DNA of 64,000 nt from NCBI RefSeq assembly GCF_029543105.1, contig NZ_JARQXB010000003.1, positions 186,001 to 250,000 on the forward strand. The letters run 5' to 3'. This document shows, piece by piece, positions 17,872 through 28,908 of this stretch. The stretch is from Stenotrophomonas sp. HITSZ_GD (GTDB taxonomy: Bacteria; Pseudomonadota; Gammaproteobacteria; Xanthomonadales; Xanthomonadaceae). A program made the translations under genes and the position numbers. How positions within the stretch are numbered: the first letter of the stretch is position 1; each line of letters opens with the position of its first letter. The notes beneath the pieces are model-generated. The model ran no database searches, had not been told where the DNA came from, and worked only from the letters and a program-made list of their open reading frames with translations.

Positions 17872-19619
17872 TGCATTCGCGCTCGATCCTGTTCCTCGGC
17901 ACCTGCCTGGCACTGCTCGCTGGCACGTCCCACGCTGCCTCGGCCCCGGACTATTACGGCACGCTGGAGCCGTTCGCCAGCGACGCGGTGTACTTCGTCG
18001 TCACCGACCGCTTCGTCAACGGCGACCCGTCCAATGACCACCGCGACCAGGGCGGGCAGCACCCCACCTTCGACATCCCGGTGCATTGCCCGGACGGCAT
18101 CGACGGCAACATCGGCTACCTCGGCGGCGACTTCAAGGGCGTGGCCGACAATGCCGGCTACATCCGCGACCTGGGCTTTGGCGCGGTGTGGATCACCCCG
18201 ATCGTCGACAACCCGGACGAGCCGTTCAGCGGCGGCAAGCCGGTGAGCTGCGACAGCAACCTCAGCGACAACGGCAAGACCGGCTACCACGGCTACTGGG
18301 GCGTGAACTTCTACCAGCTCGACGAGCACCTGCCGAGCCCGGGACTGGATTTCGCCGGTTTCACCCGCGCGCTGCACGCCAAGGACCTGAAGGTGGTGCT
18401 GGACATCGTGGGCAACCACGGCTCGCCGGCGTTCGGCATGACCCGCAAGCAGGCGAAGTTCGGCCAGGTGTTCGACCGTGACGGCAAGCTATTGGCCGAC
18501 CACCAGAACCTGCCGCCGCGCAAGCTCGATCCGAAGCACAACCCGCTGCACGCGTTCTACAACAACATCGGCGCGGTGGATGCGAAGGATGGTTCGATCT
18601 TCGACGGCAACCTGGCCGAGTTGGCCGACTTCAACCAGGACAATCCGGCGGTGCTGGATTACCTGGCCGGCGCGTATCTGCAATGGCTGGACCAGGGCGC
18701 CGACGCGTTCCGCATCGACACCATCGCCTGGATGCCGGACCGGTTCTGGCACGCCTTCAGTGCGCGCATCCGGGCACACAAGCCCGGCTTTTTCATGTTC
18801 GGCGAAGCCTTCGACTACGACCCGGCCTCCATCGCGCGCCACACCTGGCAGCGCAACGCCGGCGTGAGCGTGCTCGATTTCCCGCAGCGCGGCGCGATGT
18901 CCGAGGTGTTCGGCCGCAAGGGCGAAGGCTTCGAGAAGCTGGACGGCACGCTGTTCCTGGGGGAGGGGCCGTATCGCAACCCCTACGAGCTGATGACGTT
19001 CTACGACAACCATGACATGGCGCGGCTCGATGCCACCGATGCGGGGTTCATCGACGCCAACAACTGGCTGTTCACCGCGCGCGGCATTCCGGTGCTGTAC
19101 TACGGCTCGGAGATCGGCTTCATGCGCGGGCGGGCCGAGCATGCGGGCAACCGCGCGTATTTCGGCCAGGAACGCATCGATGCCGCGCCGCAAAGCCCGA
19201 TCTACGCGCCGCTGCGGCGTATCGCGCGGCTGCGCGAGGAGAGCGTGGCGTTGCAGCGCGGCCTGCAGGTGAACCTGCGGCTGCAGGGCGACGAAGCGGT
19301 CTTCCTGCGCGTCTACCAGCATGACGGGCAGGCGCAGACGGCCCTGGTGATGCTCAACAAGGGCGACGCCCCGAAGACGCTGCAGGCGGATCGCTACGTG
19401 CAGGCCGGGGCATGGCGCGATGCGTTCGATGGCGCGCCGGTGAAGGCGAGGGGCCGGCTGGCGGCCGACGTGCCGGCCCACGGCGTGCGGGTGTTCCTGC
19501 TCGACGCGCCCGTGCGCGACGCGGGCTTGCAGGCGGCGCTGGCGCAGGCGATGAAGCAGCAGGCGGCGCGTGATGCGCGCGATGCCCAGCGCGAGGCACC
19601 GGCTACGTCGAACCCGTAG
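17871..19619 (+). CDS. Exported GH13 alpha-amylase/cyclomaltodextrinase-like enzyme
   Basis: 582 aa with signal peptide MHSRSILFLGTCLALLAG...SHA. GH13 motifs are VYFVVTDRFVNGD, FGAVWITPI, VVLDIVGNHG, the nucleophile GADAFRIDTIAW, the acid/base FMFGEAFDYD and TFYDNHDMAR. A long Lys-rich insertion around 190-250 is like CGTases and periplasmic amylases. The extreme C-terminus (last 35 aa, Ala/Gln/Arg) is low complexity. It likely cuts longer dextrins in the periplasm or outside the cell for the transporter encoded just upstream. Confidence 0.9.
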   Translation: MHSRSILFLGTCLALLAGTSHAASAPDYYGTLEPFASDAVYFVVTDRFVNGDPSNDHRDQGGQHPTFDIPVHCPDGIDGNIGYLGGDFKGVADNAGYIRDLGFGAVWITPIVDNPDEPFSGGKPVSCDSNLSDNGKTGYHGYWGVNFYQLDEHLPSPGLDFAGFTRALHAKDLKVVLDIVGNHGSPAFGMTRKQAKFGQVFDRDGKLLADHQNLPPRKLDPKHNPLHAFYNNIGAVDAKDGSIFDGNLAELADFNQDNPAVLDYLAGAYLQWLDQGADAFRIDTIAWMPDRFWHAFSARIRAHKPGFFMFGEAFDYDPASIARHTWQRNAGVSVLDFPQRGAMSEVFGRKGEGFEKLDGTLFLGEGPYRNPYELMTFYDNHDMARLDATDAGFIDANNWLFTARGIPVLYYGSEIGFMRGRAEHAGNRAYFGQERIDAAPQSPIYAPLRRIARLREESVALQRGLQVNLRLQGDEAVFLRVYQHDGQAQTALVMLNKGDAPKTLQADRYVQAGAWRDAFDGAPVKARGRLAADVPAHGVRVFLLDAPVRDAGLQAALAQAMKQQAARDARDAQREAPATSNP

Positions 19620-19690
19620 GAGGGGCTTCAGCCCCGACAGGCGGCGTCGTCAACGGTGGGATGGCCATCGCGGCGGCAGCCGCACCTACG
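19616..19690. repeat. Degenerate REP-like element
   Basis: GTAGGAGGGGCTTCAGCCCC at 19616 resembles one arm of the repeat at 11821. A diverged second arm (GCAGCCGCACCTAC, about 19676) follows at a distance. It sits immediately after the amylase stop and could act as the operon's transcript-end structure. Confidence 0.5.
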
Positions 19691-19751
19691 AGGGGAGGGG
19701 CAGGTTTGACGTGAGGATCGGGAACGCGGGCCGGCCGTCGGCCCGTTGCTC

Positions 19752-20780
19752 TTATCGCCGAGAGGAATCTCGCGGCACCAGCCGGGTCGGAATGGCCCGG
19801 CTTTCCGCCGCTTCACCGCGGATCAGCGCGATCAACCCGTCCACCAGCAGGCTGCCCGCCAGCTTGGTGTCCTGCTGCACGGTCGTCAGCGAGGGCGAGA
19901 CCGAGCCGGCCAGCGGGATGTCGTCGAACCCCGTCACGGCCACGTCGGCCGGCACCTGCAGGCCGTGCTCGCGCAACGCCCGCATCGCGCCGATGGCGAT
20001 CAGGTCGCTCGCCGCGCATACCGCGTCGAAGCGCTCGCCGCGTGCCAGCAGCGCCTGGCAGGCGTCGTAGCCGGACTGCTCGGTGGTGATCGCATCCTGC
20101 TGCAGCGCCGGCTCGGCCTGGATGCCCGCCGCACGCATCGCCTCCACATGGCCGCGATAGCGCTCCTCGAACTCGGGGTAGTGGCTGGAGGCGTGCCCCA
20201 GGAACGCGATGCGCCGGCAGCCCTGCGCCAGCAGGTGGCCGGTGATGTCGAACCCGCCCTGGAAGTTGTCGCTGCCGATGGACACGCCGGGCTGGTCCGG
20301 CAGGGCGGCACCCCAGCGCACGAAATGCGTGCCCTGCTCGACCAGGGTCTGCAGCCGCGCGCGCGACTCATGGTAGTCGCCATAGCCGAGCAGGATGATG
20401 CCGTCGGCCTTGTTGCTGTCCTCGTAGTCGGCCTGCCAATCGGTGGACAGCTGCTGGAACGACACCAGCAGGTCATAGCCGCGCAGGGCGCAGGCGCGGG
20501 TGATCGAGCCCAGCATCGAATGGAAGAACGGGTTGATCAGCGAATCGTCCGGGGTCGGGTCCTCGAAGAACAGCAGGGCCAGCGTGCCGGCATTGCGCAG
20601 GCGCAGGCTGGAGGCATTCTTGTCGACCTTGTAGTTCAGCTGCCGGGCGATGCTCAGGATGCGCCGCCGGGTTTCTTCGTTGACCATCGGGCTGCCACGC
20701 AGGGCGCGCGACACCGTCGGCTGCGAAACGCCCGCCAGGTAGGCGATGTCGAGGGAAGTGGCCTTGCCTTTGGTGGTCAT
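19752..20780 (-). CDS. LacI-family repressor of the maltodextrin regulon
   Basis: 342 aa from ATG 20780. The N-terminal HTH is SLDIAYLAGVSQPTVSRALRG followed by the hinge-helix region; residues 60-340 form the periplasmic-binding-protein-like sensor (ILLGYGDYHE, GFDDIPLAGSVSPSLTTVQQD). It is transcribed toward the amylase operon. No copy of the 14-bp operator was seen near its own start, so it may not be autoregulated by that site. It is the only intact HTH regulator in the locus, hence the likely reader of the three operators. Confidence 0.9.
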   Translation of the reverse strand: MTTKGKATSLDIAYLAGVSQPTVSRALRGSPMVNEETRRRILSIARQLNYKVDKNASSLRLRNAGTLALLFFEDPTPDDSLINPFFHSMLGSITRACALRGYDLLVSFQQLSTDWQADYEDSNKADGIILLGYGDYHESRARLQTLVEQGTHFVRWGAALPDQPGVSIGSDNFQGGFDITGHLLAQGCRRIAFLGHASSHYPEFEERYRGHVEAMRAAGIQAEPALQQDAITTEQSGYDACQALLARGERFDAVCAASDLIAIGAMRALREHGLQVPADVAVTGFDDIPLAGSVSPSLTTVQQDTKLAGSLLVDGLIALIRGEAAESRAIPTRLVPRDSSRR

Positions 20781-20913
20781 CGGGTCGCGCGGCGGAAACG
20801 GCGCTCGCATCATGCCACGCGGCGCCTGCGCAGGCCCGCCGCGATTGGTTTACCATGCACCCCTGACCCAAACAGCCCAGGTGGCCCGCGGCAACGCCGG
20901 CCTAGCGTGCGAC

Positions 20914-20940
20914 ATGAGCACTACCACCGCCCAGCGCTGA
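20914..20940 (+). CDS. Putative threonine leader peptide of thrS
   Basis: An eight-codon reading frame, MSTTTAQR, contains three consecutive Thr codons (ACT ACC ACC). It stops 23 nt before a GC-rich hairpin plus U8. No strong Shine-Dalgarno is visible. Position and content fit a ribosome-mediated attenuator sensing charged tRNA-Thr in front of threonyl-tRNA synthetase. Confidence 0.55.
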   Translation: MSTTTAQR

Positions 20941-20947
20941 TTCCCGA

Positions 20948-20986
20948 CGAGGCCCGGCCCCCGGCGCCCTCGCGGCGCTTTTTTTT
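20948..20986 (+). terminator. Attenuator terminator upstream of thrS
   Basis: GCGCC (20964-20968) pairs with GGCGC (20974-20978), followed directly by eight T. An alternative pairing, CGAGG (20948-20952) with CCTCG (20968-20972), uses the terminator's left arm and loop and could act as antiterminator. Confidence 0.6.
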
Positions 20987-21064
20987 CGCCCGGCCGCCAC
21001 GCCGATCTTTCGTTTTCCACCGCCCGCGGCCGCCGCCGCCCGGTTTTTCATCCAGATACCCGCC

Positions 21065-22969
21065 ATGATCACGATCACGCTCCCCGACGGCAGCCGCCGC
21101 GAGTACGAACAGCCCGTTTCCGTCATGCAGGTCGCCCAGTCGATCGGCGCCGGCCTGGCCAAGGCCACCCTGGCCGGGGCCGTGGATGGCGTGCTGGTGG
21201 ACGCCAGCGACGTCATCGACCACGACGCCACCCTGCGCATCATCACGCCCAAGGACGAGGAAGGCCTGGAGATCATCCGCCATTCCAGCGCCCACCTGGT
21301 CGGCCACGCGGTCAAGCAGCTGTACCCGGACGTGAAGATGGTCATCGGCCCGGTGATCGCCGAGGGCTTCTACTACGACATCTACTCCGAGCGCCCGTTC
21401 ACGCCCGAGGACATGGCCGCCATCGAGCAGCGCATGGCCGAGCTGATCGCCCAGGACTACGACGTCGTCAAGAAGATGACCCCGCGCGCGGAGGTCATCG
21501 AGATCTTCAAGGCCCGCGGCGAGGACTACAAGCTGCGCCTGATCGAGGACATGCCCGAGGACATCCAGGCGATGGGCATGTACTACCACCAGGAATATGT
21601 GGACATGTGCCGCGGCCCCCACGTGCCGAACACGCGCTTCCTCAAGGCGTTCAAGCTGACCCGCATCTCCGGCGCCTACTGGCGCGGCGATGCCAAGAAC
21701 GAGCAGCTGCAGCGCATCTACGGCACCGCCTGGGCGGACAAGAAGCAGCTGGACGCCTACATCAAGCGCATCGAGGAAGCCGAGATGCGCGACCACCGCC
21801 GCATCGGCAAGCAGCAGGACCTGTTCCACCTGCAGGAAGAGGCCCCGGGCCTGGTGTTCTGGCACCCCAAGGGCTGGTCGATCTGGCAGGTCGTCGAGCA
21901 GCACATGCGCAAGGTGTACCGCGATACCGGCTATGGCGAGGTGCGTTGCCCGCAGATCCTGGACGTGAGCCTGTGGCAGAAATCCGGCCACTGGGACAAC
22001 TACAAGGACAACATGTTCTTCACCGAGTCCGAGAAGCGGACCTACGCGGTGAAGCCGATGAACTGCCCCGGCCACGTGCAGGTGTTCAACCAGGGCCTGC
22101 ACAGCTACCGCGACCTGCCGATCCGCTACGGCGAGTTCGGCTCGTGCCACCGCAACGAGCCCTCCGGCGCGCTGCACGGCATCCTGCGCGTGCGCGGCTT
22201 CACCCAGGACGATGGCCACGTGTTCTGCACCGAGGGCCAGATCGAAGGCGAGGTGCGCGCATTCCACGAGCAGGCGCTGAAGGTCTACGCCGACTTCGGC
22301 TTCGAGGAGATCCAGATCAAGATCGCCCTGCGCCCGGATTCGCGCCTGGGCGACGACGCCACCTGGGACAAGGCCGAAGGCGCGCTGCGCTCGGCGCTGC
22401 GTGCCTCGGGCGTGGAATGGCAGGAGCTGCCGGGTGAGGGCGCCTTCTACGGCCCGAAGATCGAGTACCACCTCAAGGACGCCATCGGCCGCACCTGGCA
22501 GCTGGGCACCATGCAGGTGGATTTCATGATGCCCGGCCGCCTCGGCGCCGAGTACGTGGACGAAAACAGCCAGCGCCGCCACCCGGTGATGCTGCACCGG
22601 GCCATCGTCGGCTCGATGGAGCGCTTCATCGGTATCCTGATCGAGCACCACGCCGGTTCCTTCCCGGCCTGGCTGGCCCCGGTGCAGGCCGTGGTGGCCA
22701 CTATCACCGATGCGCAGGCTGAATACGTCGAATCGGTTCGGAAAACCCTTGCAAATCAAGGCTTCCGGGTCCAGGCCGATTTGCGCAACGAGAAGATCGG
22801 CTATAAGATTCGCGAGCATACGCTGCAGCGCGTGCCCTACCTGCTGGTCGTCGGCGACCGCGAGAGGGACAATGGCGCCGTTGCGGTACGCACCCGTTCG
22901 GGCGAGGATCTGGGCACGATGTCCGTGGAAGCCTTCGCCGAACGCCTGCGTGCCGAGCACGCCGCGTAA
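21065..22969 (+). CDS. thrS: Threonyl-tRNA synthetase
   Basis: 634 aa, the usual length. Domains in order are TGS (1-60, [17 protein letters not shown]), the editing domain with [11 protein letters not shown] and the Cys/His pair in DMCRGPHVP, the class II catalytic core with [10 protein letters not shown] (zinc-ligand Cys), [15 protein letters not shown] (motif 2) and [16 protein letters not shown] (motif 3), and the anticodon-binding domain from about 535. It charges tRNA-Thr. First gene of the translation operon, likely controlled by the upstream leader. Confidence 0.97.
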   Translation: MITITLPDGSRREYEQPVSVMQVAQSIGAGLAKATLAGAVDGVLVDASDVIDHDATLRIITPKDEEGLEIIRHSSAHLVGHAVKQLYPDVKMVIGPVIAEGFYYDIYSERPFTPEDMAAIEQRMAELIAQDYDVVKKMTPRAEVIEIFKARGEDYKLRLIEDMPEDIQAMGMYYHQEYVDMCRGPHVPNTRFLKAFKLTRISGAYWRGDAKNEQLQRIYGTAWADKKQLDAYIKRIEEAEMRDHRRIGKQQDLFHLQEEAPGLVFWHPKGWSIWQVVEQHMRKVYRDTGYGEVRCPQILDVSLWQKSGHWDNYKDNMFFTESEKRTYAVKPMNCPGHVQVFNQGLHSYRDLPIRYGEFGSCHRNEPSGALHGILRVRGFTQDDGHVFCTEGQIEGEVRAFHEQALKVYADFGFEEIQIKIALRPDSRLGDDATWDKAEGALRSALRASGVEWQELPGEGAFYGPKIEYHLKDAIGRTWQLGTMQVDFMMPGRLGAEYVDENSQRRHPVMLHRAIVGSMERFIGILIEHHAGSFPAWLAPVQAVVATITDAQAEYVESVRKTLANQGFRVQADLRNEKIGYKIREHTLQRVPYLLVVGDRERDNGAVAVRTRSGEDLGTMSVEAFAERLRAEHAA

Positions 22970-23031
22970 GCCAACCCCGGCCGTCTGGAGGTTCCGGAAG
23001 CGCCGGTTCGATTCCCCTGGGAGATTGCAAC

Positions 23032-23559
23032 ATCAGTACACCTGACAACAAACAGAACCGTCGTAATCAGGAAATCCGTGTGCCGCGCGTGCGCGTGATC
23101 GGCAGCGACGGAGAGATGATCGGCGTGTTGTCGCGCGACGAAGCGCTGGCGAAGGCGGAGGAGGAAGGGCTCGACCTGGTCGAGATCCAGCCCCAGGCCG
23201 ACCCGCCGGTCTGCAAGATCATGGACTTCGGCAAGTTCAAGTTCGAGCAGCAGAAGAAGGCCAACGAGGCCAAGAAGAAGACCAAGCAGGTCGAGATCAA
23301 GGAGCTGAAGTTCCGTCCGGTCACGGACGAGGGCGACTACCAGATCAAGCTGCGCAACATGCGCCGCTTCCTGGAGGAAGGCGACAAGGTCAAGGTCAAC
23401 ATCCGCTTCCGTGGCCGCGAGATGAGCCACCAGGAGCTGGGCCGCGAGATGGCCGCGCGGATCGAGGCCGACCTGGGCGAGGACATCGTCATCGAATCCC
23501 GTCCGCGCCTGGAAGGCCGGCAGATGGTGATGATGATCGCGCCGAAGAAGAAGAGCTGA
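23032..23559 (+). CDS. infC: Translation initiation factor IF-3, ATC start codon
   Basis: 175 aa when begun at the ATC at 23032 (reading [24 protein letters not shown]), with GGGAG eight nt upstream. No ATG precedes the conserved N-terminal domain; the first GTG (23080) would remove 16 conserved residues. IF-3 in enterobacteria starts at a non-canonical AUU so that IF-3 represses its own translation. The ATC here implies the same discrimination control. The remainder shows [21 protein letters not shown], the C-domain signature. It binds the 30S subunit and proofreads initiation. Confidence 0.95.
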   Translation: MSTPDNKQNRRNQEIRVPRVRVIGSDGEMIGVLSRDEALAKAEEEGLDLVEIQPQADPPVCKIMDFGKFKFEQQKKANEAKKKTKQVEIKELKFRPVTDEGDYQIKLRNMRRFLEEGDKVKVNIRFRGREMSHQELGREMAARIEADLGEDIVIESRPRLEGRQMVMMIAPKKKS

Positions 23560-23596
23560 CCCCAGCTCCCGCCGGTGGCGCCGCCACCGGCCCTGC

Positions 23597-23658
23597 GCGC
23601 GGTCGCCGACCGCGCCAGAACCCGCTGATTTGCATGGCTTTCCCCGCCCGGGCATAAT
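23597..23658 (+). promoter_or_regulatory. Hairpin and internal promoter before rpmI
   Basis: An 8-bp perfect hairpin (23597-23604 with 23608-23615) without a T run follows infC. It is followed by a sigma70-like promoter: TTGCAT at 23630-23635, 17-nt spacer, CATAAT at 23653-23658. The 150-nt leader before rpmI is where L20-dependent autoregulation acts in enterobacteria; that role here is inference. Confidence 0.55.
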
Positions 23659-23816
23659 GTGCGGCCCGATCCGTCGGGAATGCCGTGCAAACGGTGACAG
23701 GACCGGCTGTTGTTCCTTAGGAATCAAGAGCTTACAAGCAGGCGAGGGCATGGACGGAAAGTGTGGCGCGAGCCACCGCCCTGGTCAGTGACATAAAAAC
23801 CATCAAGGACATAGCA

Positions 23817-24014
23817 ATGCCCAAGATCAAGACCAACCGGGCGGCGGCCAAGCGTTTCCGCAAGACCGCTTCCGGCAAGTACAAGGCTGGCCACGCCAAC
23901 CGTAGCCACATCCTCACCAAGAAGGCGACCAAGCGGAAGCGCAACCTGCGGCAGACGAACCACGTTCGTGCCGAGGACGCGGGCCGTCTGGACCGCATGC
24001 TTCCCTACCTCTGA
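23817..24014 (+). CDS. rpmI: 50S ribosomal protein L35
   Basis: 65 aa, [20 protein letters not shown], a standard L35 with very basic composition and the KRKRNLR segment. The ATG at 23817 has AAGGAC upstream; in-frame upstream codons are leader. Between infC and rplT as in most bacteria. Confidence 0.97.
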   Translation: MPKIKTNRAAAKRFRKTASGKYKAGHANRSHILTKKATKRKRNLRQTNHVRAEDAGRLDRMLPYL

Positions 24015-24024
24015 GGACTGAACA

Positions 24025-25516
<1,492 letters not shown>

Positions 25517-25556
25517 GTCGAACGTCCTTCCTTTCGCCTTCTGATTCCGGCTTCCC

Positions 25557-27935
25557 ATGAAATTCTCCGAAAACTGGCTGCGCAGCCATGTCCCCACCGA
25601 CGCCGACCGCGACGCGCTCGCCGCGACCCTCACCGCGATCGGCCTGGAGGTCGAGGAAGTGACGCCGCTTGGCGGCGCGCTCGGCCAGGTGGTGGTGGCG
25701 CGCATCGTCGAGGCGGTGCGCCACCCCGAGGCCGATCGCCTGCAGGTTTGCCAGGTCGATGCCGGCGGCGGCGAGCGCTTGCAGATCGTGTGCGGTGCGC
25801 CGAACGCGCGCCCGGGCCTGGTCGCGCCGCTGGCGCTGGTCGGCGCGCAGATCGGCGAGATGAAGATCAAGGCCGCCAAGCTGCGCGGCGTGGAATCCAA
25901 CGGCATGCTGTGTTCGGCCAAGGAACTGGGCCTGGACAGCGATGCTTCCGGCCTGTTCGAGCTGCCGGACGATGCGCCGGTCGGCACGCCGCTGGCCGAG
26001 TACCTCGGCCTGCCGGATGCCAGCATCGAGATCAAGCTCACCCCCAACCGCGCCGACTGCTTCAGCGTGCGCGGCATCGCCTACGACGTGGCCGCCGCGT
26101 GCGGCAGCGAAGTGGTGGCGATGGATGTGCCCGCCGTGCCGGCGGCGTCCACCCGCACCCTCGCCGTGGAACTCAACGCCGGCGCGGAAGCGCCGCGTTT
26201 CTGCGGCCGCGTGATCGAAGGCATCGACCCGTCCGCGCGCACGCCGGTGTGGATGGCCGAGCGCCTGCGCCGCAGCGGCGTGCGCCCGGTGTCGCTGCTG
26301 GTGGACATCACCCAGTACGTGATGCTCGAACTCGGCCAGCCGATGCATGCCTACGATCTCGATACGCTGAAGGGCCCCGTCGCCGCGCGCCGTTCGCGCA
26401 CCGGCGAGGCCCTCAAGCTGCTCGATGGCCGCGACGTCACCCTGGATGACAGCTTCCTGGTCATCACCGATGCCGATCGCCCGGTCGGCCTGGCCGGCCT
26501 GATGGGGGGCTTCGACACCCGCGTCACCGAGGCCACGCGCAACGTGTTCCTCGAGGCGGCGCACTTCCAGCCGGCCGCCATCATGGGCCGCGGCCGCAAG
26601 CTCGGCTTGCACACCGATGCCGGCCACCGCTTCGAGCGCGGCGTGGACCCGCAGTTGCCGCCGCAGGCCATCGAGCTGGCCACCCGCCTGGTGCTGGAGC
26701 TGGCCGGTGGTACGCCCGGCCCGGTCACCCAGGCCGACCTGCCGCAATACTTGCCGGTAGCCACGCGCATCGGCCTGCGCCGCGCGCGTGTGGCGCGCGT
26801 GCTGGGCCTGGAGATCGCCGATGCCGAGATCGAGCGCATCCTGCGCGCGCTGGGCATGCAGGTCGAGGCGGACGCCGCCGGCTGGCAGGTCACCGCGCCG
26901 ACGCGCCGCTTCGATATCGCCATCGAGGAAGACCTGATCGAGGAACTGGCGCGCATCCACGGCTACGACAGCATCCCGACCACGTTGCCCGGCGGCGCCA
27001 GCCGCATCGCGATGCCGACCGAGACGGTGCTGGAGGACTCGGCCGTGCGCGCGCAACTGGTCGCGCGCGACCTGCAGGAAACCATCAACTACGCCTTCGT
27101 CGAGGCCGACCTGCTGGCCAAGTGGCAGCTGCGGGACGGGCTCGTGTCGCTGGCCAACCCGCTCAGCGCCGAGCTGGCGGTGATGCGCCCGGCGCTGCTG
27201 CCGGGGCTGGTCGCCGCGCTGGGCCGCAACGCCGCCCGCCAGGCCGGGCGCGTGCGCCTGTTCGAGCTGGGCAAGGTGTTCGCCGCTGCGTCCGAAGCGG
27301 GCGCCGCGCCGGTGGAGACCCAGCACGTGGCCGCCGCGGTCTGCGGCGATGCCGTGGCGCTGCAGTGGGGCGAGCCCGCGCGCAAGGTCGATTTCCACGA
27401 CCTCAAGGGCGACCTGGCCTCGCTGGCCGCCGCCAGCGGCGCGGCACTGGAGTACCGCCCCTCGACGCGCGCGTTCGGGCATCCGGGCCGGTCGGCCGAC
27501 GTGTGGCGCGACGGCCAGTGCATCGGCTGGATCGGCCAACTGCACCCGGCGCTGGCCAAGGCGCTGGAGATCGACGTGGACGTGGTGGCCTTCGAGTTGG
27601 CCCTGGCGCCGCTGGCCGCGCGCGCGCTGCCGCGCGCCGGCGAGCTGTCCCGCTTCCCCTCGGTGCGCCGCGACCTGGCCTTCCTGGTGCCCGAGCAGGT
27701 CGCCTGGGCGGACCTGGCCGCCACCGTGCGCGCCAGCATCGGCCCGCTGCTGCGCGATGTGCAGCTGTTCGACCGCTACGTCGGGCCCGGCGTCGAAGCC
27801 GGCTTCAAGAGTCTGGCTATGGGCTTGATTTTGCAGGATAACTCGCGCACGCTCACGGATCGGGATGTGGACGCCGTGGTGACCGACGTGGTGACCGCCG
27901 TCGAGCGCGAGCACCGCGCCCGGATCCGGAGTTGA
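25557..27935 (+). CDS. pheT: Phenylalanyl-tRNA synthetase beta subunit
   Basis: 792 aa, typical length. The EMAP/OB-type tRNA-binding domain (about 40-150, [20 protein letters not shown]), the B3/B4 editing region ([13 protein letters not shown] onward), the B5 domain, and the C-terminal anticodon-binding ferredoxin-like domain ([14 protein letters not shown] to [12 protein letters not shown]) are all visible. The partner of PheS. Confidence 0.97.
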   Translation: MKFSENWLRSHVPTDADRDALAATLTAIGLEVEEVTPLGGALGQVVVARIVEAVRHPEADRLQVCQVDAGGGERLQIVCGAPNARPGLVAPLALVGAQIGEMKIKAAKLRGVESNGMLCSAKELGLDSDASGLFELPDDAPVGTPLAEYLGLPDASIEIKLTPNRADCFSVRGIAYDVAAACGSEVVAMDVPAVPAASTRTLAVELNAGAEAPRFCGRVIEGIDPSARTPVWMAERLRRSGVRPVSLLVDITQYVMLELGQPMHAYDLDTLKGPVAARRSRTGEALKLLDGRDVTLDDSFLVITDADRPVGLAGLMGGFDTRVTEATRNVFLEAAHFQPAAIMGRGRKLGLHTDAGHRFERGVDPQLPPQAIELATRLVLELAGGTPGPVTQADLPQYLPVATRIGLRRARVARVLGLEIADAEIERILRALGMQVEADAAGWQVTAPTRRFDIAIEEDLIEELARIHGYDSIPTTLPGGASRIAMPTETVLEDSAVRAQLVARDLQETINYAFVEADLLAKWQLRDGLVSLANPLSAELAVMRPALLPGLVAALGRNAARQAGRVRLFELGKVFAAASEAGAAPVETQHVAAAVCGDAVALQWGEPARKVDFHDLKGDLASLAAASGAALEYRPSTRAFGHPGRSADVWRDGQCIGWIGQLHPALAKALEIDVDVVAFELALAPLAARALPRAGELSRFPSVRRDLAFLVPEQVAWADLAATVRASIGPLLRDVQLFDRYVGPGVEAGFKSLAMGLILQDNSRTLTDRDVDAVVTDVVTAVEREHRARIRS

Positions 27936-27957
27936 GGCGGTCATCAGGGGGAATGCC

Positions 27958-28257
27958 ATGGCATTGACCAAAGCGGAAATGGCCGAGCGCCTGTTCGACG
28001 AAGTCGGTCTGAACAAGCGCGAGGCCAAGGAGTTCGTCGACGCGTTCTTCGACGTGCTGCGCGATGCGCTGGAGCAGGGACGCCAGGTGAAGCTGTCGGG
28101 GTTCGGCAACTTCGACCTGCGGCGCAAGAACCAGAGGCCCGGTCGCAATCCCAAGACCGGTGAGGAAATTCCGATTTCCGCGCGGACGGTGGTGACCTTC
28201 CGCCCGGGACAGAAGCTCAAGGAACGGGTGGAGACTTATGCTGGATCCGGGCAGTAA
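27958..28257 (+). CDS. ihfA: Integration host factor alpha subunit
   Basis: 99 aa, [25 protein letters not shown], with [24 protein letters not shown], the DNA-bending beta-arm with its intercalating proline. It follows pheT as in most gammaproteobacteria. IHF would also serve the adjacent tyrosine-integrase prophage in recombination. Confidence 0.97.
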   Translation: MALTKAEMAERLFDEVGLNKREAKEFVDAFFDVLRDALEQGRQVKLSGFGNFDLRRKNQRPGRNPKTGEEIPISARTVVTFRPGQKLKERVETYAGSGQ

Positions 28258-28594
28258 CCGCGAACTTCCGCCGATACCGGCCAAGCGCTACTTCACCATC
28301 GGTGAGGTGAGCGAGCTGTGCGACGTCAAGCCGCACGTGCTGCGTTACTGGGAGACCGAGTTTCCCAGCCTGGAGCCGGTGAAGCGTCGCGGCAACCGCC
28401 GCTACTACCAGCGCCACGACGTGCTGATGGTGCGGCAGATCCGCGGCCTGCTGTACGAACAGGGCTACACCATCGGCGGCGCGCGGCTGCGCCTGGATAG
28501 CGCTGGCGCGCGCGAGGAATCGGCGCTGAGCAACCAGATCATCAAGCAGGTGCGGATGGAGCTGGAAGAAGTCCTGCAGCTGCTGCGTCGCTGA
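28238..28594 (+). CDS. MerR-family transcriptional regulator linked to ihfA
   Basis: 118 aa, overlapping the end of ihfA by 20 nt, hence coupled. MerR winged helix: [29 protein letters not shown], then [31 protein letters not shown], and a C-terminal dimerisation helix. This ihfA-merR pair is conserved in gammaproteobacteria; the regulated genes are unknown. There are no Cys ligands, so it is not a metal sensor. Confidence 0.9.
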   Translation: MLDPGSNRELPPIPAKRYFTIGEVSELCDVKPHVLRYWETEFPSLEPVKRRGNRRYYQRHDVLMVRQIRGLLYEQGYTIGGARLRLDSAGAREESALSNQIIKQVRMELEEVLQLLRR

Positions 28595-28600
28595 AGTCGA

Positions 28601-28629
28601 GCGACAACGGCGCGCGAAGCCGTTATAAT
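28601..28629 (+). promoter_or_regulatory. tRNA-Pro promoter
   Basis: A perfect TATAAT at 28624-28629 lies 36 nt before the tRNA, with a weaker -35 GCGACA at 28601-28606 (17-nt spacer). A GC-rich discriminator (CGCGGGCCGC) follows the -10, as in stringently controlled stable RNA promoters. Confidence 0.65.
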
Positions 28630-28664
28630 CGCGGGCCGCCCGCAAGGGCGGAGCACCAACCTTC

Positions 28665-28741
28665 CGGGGTATAGCGCAGCCTGGTAGCGCACCAGTCTGG
28701 GGGACTGGTGGTCGTCGGTTCGAATCCGGCTACCCCGACCA
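28665..28741 (+). tRNA. tRNA-Pro(GGG)
   Basis: 77 nt with encoded CCA. The acceptor CGGGGTA pairs with TACCCCG; the anticodon stem ACCAGT/ACTGGT carries the loop CTGGGGG, giving anticodon GGG; the T arm contains GGTTCGAATCC. Similar in length and layout to E. coli proL. The prophage that follows probably uses its 3' half as attB. Confidence 0.95.
28711..28741 (+). other. Probable attL core (3' end of tRNA-Pro)
   Basis: Inferred attachment site: the tRNA's T arm to CCA is the common target of tyrosine integrases, and phage-type DNA begins directly after it. The matching attR copy would lie beyond 64000, so the exact core cannot be defined here. A cluster of three CACCCTA-like direct repeats at 28799-28828 could be integrase arm sites. 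Confidence 0.45.
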
Positions 28742-28752
28742 AATTCCCTTTT

Positions 28753-28798
28753 ACGAACAACGGCCTACGCTGACGAAGCGTGGGCCGTTGTTCGTTTG
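28753..28798 (+). terminator. Hairpin after tRNA-Pro
   Basis: A long imperfect hairpin: 13 bp (28753-28765 with 28783-28795) plus an inner TACGC/GCGTG pairing, followed by TTT. Probably the tRNA terminator. If attL is in the tRNA, this structure belongs to the prophage. Confidence 0.65.
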
Positions 28799-28908
28799 CA
28801 CCCTATTTCCACCCTAACCTCACCCTATCTGTCTGGAACCACGGCCTCAGGTCGAGTGCGATGCAACTGTCGATCGACGTTTGCCTCAAAATTGGCTAAC
28901 ATTTTGCG

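Noticed and set aside
23080-23559. infC starting at GTG 23080
   Set aside because: Would delete 16 conserved IF-3 residues; the upstream ATC with RBS fits the family.
28881-28902. Full sigma70 promoter for the cytosine methylase gene
   Set aside because: TTGCCT and TAACAT are present but only 10 nt apart; no -35 at proper spacing, so a promoter feature was not listed.
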